DNA of 64,000 bases, from assembly GCF_003287935.1 (NCBI RefSeq), contig NZ_CP030287.1, forward strand, positions 5,411,022-5,475,021. The letters are read 5' to 3'. The stretch comes from Streptomyces sp. ICC1 (GTDB lineage Bacteria > Actinomycetota > Actinomycetes > Streptomycetales > Streptomycetaceae). The notes under the pieces are model-generated. The model did no database searches and was not told the DNA's origin. It saw only the letters and a program-made list of their open reading frames with translations. Position 1 is the first letter of the stretch; each line of letters starts with the position of its first letter. This document shows, one piece after another, positions 58,975 to 64,000 of the stretch. The position numbers and the translations under genes were made by a program.

Positions 58975-59758
58975 CAAGACCGGCCGCTGGGCCGCCTGGA
59001 GCCTCTTCGGACTCCTCTTCCTGCCCCTCTTCGCCCTGCCCCTGCTCGTCGTGGTGGCCGCGTCGTTCTCGACCCACTGGTCCGGCGCCTTCCCCTCCGG
59101 CCCGACCACGGAGAACTACACGGCGGCCGTCCGGGGCGAGTCCCTCCAGGCGCTGACCACCTCGCTGGCCACGGCGTTCGCCGCCAGCCTCCTCGCGCTC
59201 GCCGTCGGCACCTGGGCGGCGCTCGCCGCCGCCGGACTGGGCCGCCGCGGCAAGCGGTCCCTGGACGCGCTCTTCGTGCTGCCCGTCGCCGTACCGTCCG
59301 TGGTCGTCGGCCTCGCCGTGCTCGTCGCCTTCAGCAAGCCGCCGCTGCTCCTCAACGGCACCAGCTCGATCGTGATCCTGGCGCACACGATTCTTGTCAC
59401 GGCGTTCGCCTACCAGTCGGTTTCGGCTGCCATCGTGCGTCTCGATCCCGCGTACGAGCAGGCGGCGGCCTCCCTGGGCGCCCGACCCGCGTACGTGCTG
59501 TGGCGGGTCAAGCTCCCCCTCCTGCTGCCGTCGCTCACCGCGGCCGCGGGACTCTGCTTCGCCCTGTCCATGGGCGAGCTGAGCGCCACGATGATGCTCT
59601 ACCCGCCGGACTGGATGCCCCTGCCGGTCCGCATCTTCACCGCCACCGACCGCGGTTCGCTCTTCAGCGGCTCCGCCGTCGCCGTGGTCCTGATGGCCAC
59701 CACCCTGCTGGTCCTGCTGGCCGTCTCGCGCGTCCGCACCAAGGCCGCGTACCGCTGA
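58961..59758 (+). CDS. ABC transporter permease, 2-aminoethylphosphonate/iron type, copy 2
   Basis: This 265-residue inner membrane component has about six helices and the coupling motif EQAAASLGARPAYVLWRVKLP (about 165-185, here in part). The GTG start overlaps the previous permease by 14 bp, so the two are translationally coupled and should form a heterodimer. Sequence type matches permeases of 2-aminoethylphosphonate or ferric-ion importers. No ATPase gene is nearby in the window. Confidence 0.88.
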   Translation: MLVHSKTGRWAAWSLFGLLFLPLFALPLLVVVAASFSTHWSGAFPSGPTTENYTAAVRGESLQALTTSLATAFAASLLALAVGTWAALAAAGLGRRGKRSLDALFVLPVAVPSVVVGLAVLVAFSKPPLLLNGTSSIVILAHTILVTAFAYQSVSAAIVRLDPAYEQAAASLGARPAYVLWRVKLPLLLPSLTAAAGLCFALSMGELSATMMLYPPDWMPLPVRIFTATDRGSLFSGSAVAVVLMATTLLVLLAVSRVRTKAAYR

Positions 59759-59806
59759 CCCCCTGCCGCACTCCCCGCTGACTCCCTTTCCCCGTGAGGA
59801 AGTTCC

Positions 59807-60904
59807 ATGCCCAGCAACAAGTACCTGCGCGCCACCGCCGCCGTCACCGGCGGCCTCGCCCTCGCCGCCTCCCTCGCCGCCTGCGGCGGCTCCTCCTCCA
59901 CCGGCTCCGACGGCTCGGCCGACGGCGCCAAGGGCGGTGGCGAGAAGGTCGTCACCGTCTACAGCGCCGACGGACTCAAGAGCGACAAGGGCGACGGCTG
60001 GTACGACAAGGTCTTCGCCGACTTCACGAAGAAGACCGGCATCGAGGTCAAGTACGTCGAGGGCGGCTCGGGCGAGATGGTGCAGCGCGCCGTCCGGGAG
60101 AAGACCAACACGCAGGCCGACGTACTGATCACCCTGCCGCCCTTCATCCAGCAGGCCGACGGCAAGGGCCTGCTCCAGGCGTACAAGCCGGCGGGCTCCG
60201 ACAAGGTCAACGGCGCGGACAAGGCCGCCGACGGCAAGTGGACCTCGGTCGTCAACAACTACTTCGGCTTCGTCTACAACAAGAAGGAGCTGGCCCAGGC
60301 CCCCAAGACCTGGGAAGAGCTGCTGGACGCCAAGTACAAGGGCAAGCTCCAGTACTCCACCCCGGGCGTCGCGGGCGACGGCACCGCCGTCCTCATCAAG
60401 GCGATGCACGACTTCGGCGGCAAGGAGCCGGCGATGGAGTACCTGAAGAAGCTCCAGGCCAACAACGTCGGCCCGTCCTCCTCCACCAGCAAGCTCGCGC
60501 CCAAGACCGACAAGGGCGAGCTGCTCGTCGCCAACGGCGACGTCCAGATGAACTTCGCGCAGTCCAAGTCCATGCCGAACCTGGGCATCTGGTTCCCGGC
60601 CAAGGAGGGCGCCAAGCCCACCACCTTCTCCCTGCCGTACGCGGCCGGGCTCCTCGACAAGGCCCCGCACACCGAGAACGGCAAGAAGCTCCTCGATCAC
60701 CTCCTCAGCGAGGACGCCCAGAAGCTGGTCAGCGGGGTCGGCGGCGGCTTCCCGGCGCGCACCGACGTCAAGCCCACCGACGCCAACGCCGTCGAGCTCA
60801 CCAAGCTCATGAGCGGGGTCGAGGTCTTCGAGCCGGACTGGGCCGACATCGACAAGAACCTCACCGGCTACGTCGACGCGTGGAAGTCGGCGACCGGAAG
60901 CTGA
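59807..60904 (+). CDS. ABC transporter substrate-binding lipoprotein (2-aminoethylphosphonate type)
   Basis: The product is 365 residues. The signal peptide ends in a lipobox, SLAACGG (Cys near residue 27). The mature part is a periplasmic-binding-protein fold (VVTVYSADGLKSDKGDGWYD, then GGSGEMVQRAVREKTNTQAD and NYFGFVYNKKELAQAPKTWE), close to 2-aminoethylphosphonate and ferric-iron binders. It would deliver the ligand to the two permeases just upstream. The ATG has GTGAGGAAG upstream. The phosphatase genes downstream support a phosphonate or phosphate-ester theme. Confidence 0.85.
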   Translation: MPSNKYLRATAAVTGGLALAASLAACGGSSSTGSDGSADGAKGGGEKVVTVYSADGLKSDKGDGWYDKVFADFTKKTGIEVKYVEGGSGEMVQRAVREKTNTQADVLITLPPFIQQADGKGLLQAYKPAGSDKVNGADKAADGKWTSVVNNYFGFVYNKKELAQAPKTWEELLDAKYKGKLQYSTPGVAGDGTAVLIKAMHDFGGKEPAMEYLKKLQANNVGPSSSTSKLAPKTDKGELLVANGDVQMNFAQSKSMPNLGIWFPAKEGAKPTTFSLPYAAGLLDKAPHTENGKKLLDHLLSEDAQKLVSGVGGGFPARTDVKPTDANAVELTKLMSGVEVFEPDWADIDKNLTGYVDAWKSATGS

Positions 60905-61094
60905 CCGGAAGCCGACTGGACGCCTCCCGGCCACCCACGGCCAGGATAGTGACGCTCACATAACGGGTCTGGACCGTATCTCGCCTTCGGTCCGGACCCG
61001 CCCTACGCTCGTGCGCCCGCACGCCAGTACAGCCGCACGCCAGCGCACCCGTACGTCCCCTGCGCCTTCCCCACGATTACTCCCGGAGGAGTAC

Positions 61095-62615
61095 GTGCCC
61101 ACTGTCCTGTCCGGACGGACCCTCGCCGTGGCCGCCACCGCCACGGCCCTGCTCGCCACCGCGCTCGGCGCCCACGCCGCGACCGCCGACGAGGCCGCCG
61201 CCACCACCGACAAGGTGCTCGTCATCGGCCTGGACGGCGCGGTCCTCGACCGCGTCAAGGCCGCCAACGCCCCGCACCTGAACGGCCTGATGGCCCAGGG
61301 CCTGACCGCCCGCAGCACCCTGTACGCGAACCCGATGGGAGCCACCTCCTCGGGACCCGGCTGGTCCTCCATCGCCACCGGCGTCTGGCCCGACAAGCAC
61401 GGCGTGAAGGACAACTCCTTCACCGGCAAGAACTACACGGCCCACCCGGACTTCCTGACCCGCATCGAGAACGCCAAGCCGGCGCTCAACACGTACGCGG
61501 CCGCCGACTGGGAGCCCATCACCTCCACCGACCAGAACGGCCCGATCTTCTCGGCCAAGGTCGACAAGCGCCTCTCCCTCAAGGGCGACCGCGACGGTTA
61601 CGGCAGCGAGGACCCGAAGATCGCCGCCGCGGCCGCCACCGAACTGCGCGACCAGAACCCGGACGCCGCCTTCGTCTACCTCGGCGAGATCGACGCGGCC
61701 GGCCACTCCTACGGCGCCGCCAGCCAGCAGTACCTGGACACCGTCGCCCGCGTCGACGTCCTCGTCGGCCAGCTCCTGGGCGCCGTCCAGAACCGCCCGA
61801 CCTACGCCCAGGAGAACTGGAAGATCCTGGTCACCACCGACCACGGCCACACCAACTCCGGCGGCCACGGCGGCTCCACCATCGCCGAGCGCGGCACCTT
61901 CGTCATCGCCAAGGGCGCCGGCATCCCGGCCGGCTCGGTGCGCGAGGACGTCAAGCTCGTCGACGTGGCCGCGACCGCGCTCGCCCAGGTCGGCGTCAGC
62001 GCCCCCGGCATCGACGGCGTCCCGCTGAACGCCCCCGACGACGACCCCTTCGACACCCTGCGCCCGATCCTCCAGGCGCGCGTGGACGAGGCGGGCATCC
62101 CGGCCGCCACCAAGGGCTTCACGCACACCCCGCCGGCCGGCTGGTCCGTCGACAACTCCAAGATGGGCACGGGCGGTGTCACCGAGTGGGCCGGATGGGC
62201 CTTCGCCACCGACGAGTTCTGGAGCCAGTCGCAGCGCGACCAGTGGCGCGAGCTGAACGTCCGCTCCCGCGACGTCTTCGCCGTCGCCGACTCCGACGAG
62301 TGGGACGACAAGAGCCACACCGGCTCCTACGACTCCACCCTCATCACCCCCAAGTGGCCGGTCACCGCCGGGTCGACGCGGAACCTGACCTTCCAGACCC
62401 ACTACCGCCAGGAGTCCGGCCAGACCGCCCAGGTCCTGGTCTCCTACAACGGCGGTACGCCGACGGTCGTCAAGAGCTACACCGCCGACGCGGTCGCCCG
62501 CTCCGAGTCGATCGCGCTCCAGGTCCCGGCCGGCGCCACCGACGTCCAGGTCCGCTTCCGCTACAGCGGCAGCAACAACTGGTACTGGACCGTCGACAAC
62601 GTCCGCCTGGCCTGA
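61095..62615 (+). CDS. Secreted alkaline-phosphatase-superfamily phosphodiesterase/phosphatase
   Basis: The product is 506 residues from a GTG with CGGAGGAG five bases upstream. A signal peptide (AVAATATALLATALGAHAA) is followed by the metal-dependent catalytic domain: VLVIGLDGAVLDRV (Asp), GATSSGPGWSSIATGVWPDK (nucleophile region), YLGEIDAAGHSYG and VTTDHGHTNSGGHGG. The C-terminal 120 residues (from about 385) form a beta-sandwich-like domain ending SGSNNWYWTVDNVRLA, probably for binding a polymer or surface. It lies 190 bp past the binding protein. Release of phosphate outside the cell is the likely role. Confidence 0.87.
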   Translation: MPTVLSGRTLAVAATATALLATALGAHAATADEAAATTDKVLVIGLDGAVLDRVKAANAPHLNGLMAQGLTARSTLYANPMGATSSGPGWSSIATGVWPDKHGVKDNSFTGKNYTAHPDFLTRIENAKPALNTYAAADWEPITSTDQNGPIFSAKVDKRLSLKGDRDGYGSEDPKIAAAAATELRDQNPDAAFVYLGEIDAAGHSYGAASQQYLDTVARVDVLVGQLLGAVQNRPTYAQENWKILVTTDHGHTNSGGHGGSTIAERGTFVIAKGAGIPAGSVREDVKLVDVAATALAQVGVSAPGIDGVPLNAPDDDPFDTLRPILQARVDEAGIPAATKGFTHTPPAGWSVDNSKMGTGGVTEWAGWAFATDEFWSQSQRDQWRELNVRSRDVFAVADSDEWDDKSHTGSYDSTLITPKWPVTAGSTRNLTFQTHYRQESGQTAQVLVSYNGGTPTVVKSYTADAVARSESIALQVPAGATDVQVRFRYSGSNNWYWTVDNVRLA

Positions 62616-62649
62616 CACGACCGGCCCGACCAGCTGTTTCGCCCTCCGG

Positions 62650-62691
62650 TCCGGGCCGTGGACGCCGAACGCGTCCGCGGTCCGGCCCGGA
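62650..62691. terminator. Terminator after the phosphatase gene
   Basis: Arms TCCGGGCC/GGCCCGGA with an inner GGACGC-CGAAC-GCGTCC stem lie 35 bp past the stop. Confidence 0.65.
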
Positions 62692-62752
62692 TAGGGTGGT
62701 AGAGACCAGAGGTCACCGAGGTCAGACGCCACCGAGAGCGGAGAACAGTCCA

Positions 62753-63532
62753 GTGGCAGAGCGCAAGCCGATCGAATCCTGGCTCACCGACATGGACGGG
62801 GTCCTCATCCACGAGGGCACCCCGATCCCCGGCGCCTCCGCCTTCATCAACCGGCTGCGCGAGTCCGGCAAGCCCTTCCTGGTCCTGACCAACAACTCCA
62901 TCTACACCCCGCGCGACCTCCAGGCCCGCCTCAGCCGCATGGGCCTGGACGTCCCCGTCGAGAACATCTGGACCTCGGCGCTGGCCACCGCGAAGTTCCT
63001 CGACGACCAGCGCCCCGGCGGCACCGCGTACGTCATCGGCGAGGCCGGCCTGACCACCGCGCTGCACGACATCGGCTACATCCTGACCGACCACGAGCCC
63101 GACTACGTGGTCCTGGGCGAGACCCGTACGTACAGCTTCGAGGCCATGACCAAGGCGGTACGCCTGATCAACGGCGGCGCCCGCTTCATCTGCACCAACC
63201 CGGACGAGACCGGCCCCTCCACCGAGGGCCCGCTGCCCGCCACGGGCGCGGTCGCCGCGCTGATCACCAAGGCGACGGGCAAGAAGCCGTACTTCGCCGG
63301 CAAGCCCAACCCGCTGATGATGCGGACCGGCCTGAACGCCATCGGCGCGCACTCCGAGACCAGCGCGATGATCGGCGACCGGATGGACACCGACATCCTG
63401 GCGGGGCTCGAGGCGGGCATGCAGACCTTCCTCGTGCTGACCGGCCTGACCTCGACGGCGGACACCGAGAAGTTCCCGTACCGCCCGACCCAGACGTTCG
63501 ACTCCATCGCGGACCTCGTCGACCTCGTCTGA
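62753..63532 (+). CDS. NagD-like HAD-IIA phosphatase
   Basis: The product has 259 residues with all four HAD motifs: WLTDMDGVLIHEG (motif I), LVLTNNSIYTP (motif II), the Lys in FAGKPNPLMM (motif III) and MIGDRMDTDILAG (motif IV). A C2 cap lies between motifs II and III. NagD enzymes dephosphorylate nucleotides or sugar phosphates in the cytoplasm. The GTG start (AERKPIESWL) follows the secreted phosphatase by 137 bp. A role in phosphonate or phosphate salvage is suggested only by context. Confidence 0.92.
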   Translation: MAERKPIESWLTDMDGVLIHEGTPIPGASAFINRLRESGKPFLVLTNNSIYTPRDLQARLSRMGLDVPVENIWTSALATAKFLDDQRPGGTAYVIGEAGLTTALHDIGYILTDHEPDYVVLGETRTYSFEAMTKAVRLINGGARFICTNPDETGPSTEGPLPATGAVAALITKATGKKPYFAGKPNPLMMRTGLNAIGAHSETSAMIGDRMDTDILAGLEAGMQTFLVLTGLTSTADTEKFPYRPTQTFDSIADLVDLV

Positions 63533-63633
63533 GGTCCGTCCGGCGTCCGTCCGGGGTACGCCGGCGGACCCCGGCGGGTGCCCCGATCAGCTCGGCGATT
63601 AGGTCGTACGGCTGACACGTACGGGCCAAGAGA

Positions 63634-63659
63634 GCGCCGCTCCGGATGCGGAGCGGCGC
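63634..63659. terminator. Terminator after the NagD-like gene
   Basis: A perfect 10-bp stem, GCGCCGCTCC and GGAGCGGCGC, with a 6-base loop. Confidence 0.75.
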
Positions 63660-63694
63660 GCCGCGCGTGAATCTCCTTGTTGAGGAGGTTCACC

Positions 63695-64000
63695 ATGCGC
63701 ACCGATCTGATCGCTCTCCGTGTCACCGGGGTGGCCGTCGCCCTGACGGCCCTGTCCGCCGTGACCGCGCCCATCGCCTTCGCGGAGGACTGGAACAACC
63801 GCGGCAGCGTGTCCGTCGACCCCAATCCGGCCGAGCCGGGGGCGCAGGTCAAACTGCGCGTCCGCGGCTGTGACGACGACTGGGCCATCGCCCAGTCCTC
63901 CGTCTTCGTCTCCGAGGTCCGGCTGTCCACCGGGCGCGACGACCGCCGCACCCTGTGGGGCGACGCGATGATCCGCTCCTGGGCCGAGCCGGGCCGGCAC
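63695..64000 (+). CDS. Secreted protein, N-terminal part (cut by window edge)
   Basis: The first 102 residues are visible, from an ATG with GAGGAGG upstream. A signal peptide (RVTGVAVALTALSAVTAPIA, cleavage near AFA) is followed by an Ig-like beta-sandwich beginning SVSVDPNPAEPGAQVKLRVR and a Cys. Small streptomycete secreted proteins often have this layout. The function is unknown and the gene continues beyond the window. Confidence 0.75.
   Translation, partial: MRTDLIALRVTGVAVALTALSAVTAPIAFAEDWNNRGSVSVDPNPAEPGAQVKLRVRGCDDDWAIAQSSVFVSEVRLSTGRDDRRTLWGDAMIRSWAEPGRH

Overview
The window is high-GC, strongly G/C-third-position coding DNA from an actinomycete, almost certainly a Streptomyces. 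The evidence is the gene block tRNA-Trp, secE, nusG, rplK, rplA, rplJ, rplL, rpoB, rpoC, the many GTG/TTG starts, the long acidic NusG N-terminus and the sets of secreted and lipid-anchored proteins.

Layout. Positions 1-4664 hold a cut-off gene, a small membrane protein, a class E/F-type sortase domain with no normal start, and two tandem aspartate:alanine-exchanger-family (AAE) transporters. Positions 4774-15124 are a fatty acyl-CoA ligase gene split by a complete 8.5-kb Tn7-like transposon (6602-15102). The element has a 28-bp perfect terminal inverted repeat, a 5-bp target duplication (GCAGT), a tnsA-tnsB-tnsC-tniQ operon with overlapping junctions, and two cargo genes: a SAM methyltransferase and an APH-family kinase. 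The first eight codons of the ligase, with its ribosome binding site and its divergent merR neighbour, lie on the far side of the element, so the original gene can be reconstructed base by base.

Positions 15213-20893 hold the MerR regulator, a maltokinase-cap-like protein, a fatty acid beta-oxidation pair (FadB-like and thiolase) and a membrane-anchored hypothetical. Positions 21203-23710 hold an alanine-racemase-fold amino acid deaminase/aldolase and a secreted HAD phosphatase. Positions 23832-30674 form a probable ethanolamine utilisation locus working by gamma-glutamylation: an SDR, an aldehyde dehydrogenase and a glutamine-synthetase-like ligase on one strand, and a FadR regulator, an ethanolamine-type permease and a gamma-glutamyl hydrolase on the other.

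Positions 30761-39926 carry a LysR/TDT-transporter pair, a BtuF-like protein with an XRE-cupin regulator, a stand-alone 5'-3' exonuclease, a siderophore-interacting protein behind an iron-box-like palindrome, a serine hydrolase, and a pseudouridine synthase that has lost its stop and runs into gene debris, including a YfhO-like remnant. Positions 39951-53391 hold the RNA polymerase and ribosomal protein block, all on the minus strand, with a lipoprotein gene inside it. Positions 53583-57490 hold an aminotransferase, an adenosine-deaminase-family gene, a hypothetical gene and murB. Positions 57635-63532 hold a DUF3291-like protein and an importer of the 2-aminoethylphosphonate/iron type (two permeases and a binding protein, no ATPase present), followed by an alkaline-phosphatase-family enzyme and a NagD-like phosphatase. 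The window ends inside a secreted protein gene.

A recurring oddity is degenerate hexanucleotide repeat tracts at gene ends (about 2887, 16511, 26064, 31677, 34312 and 57589). No CRISPR array or rRNA was seen.
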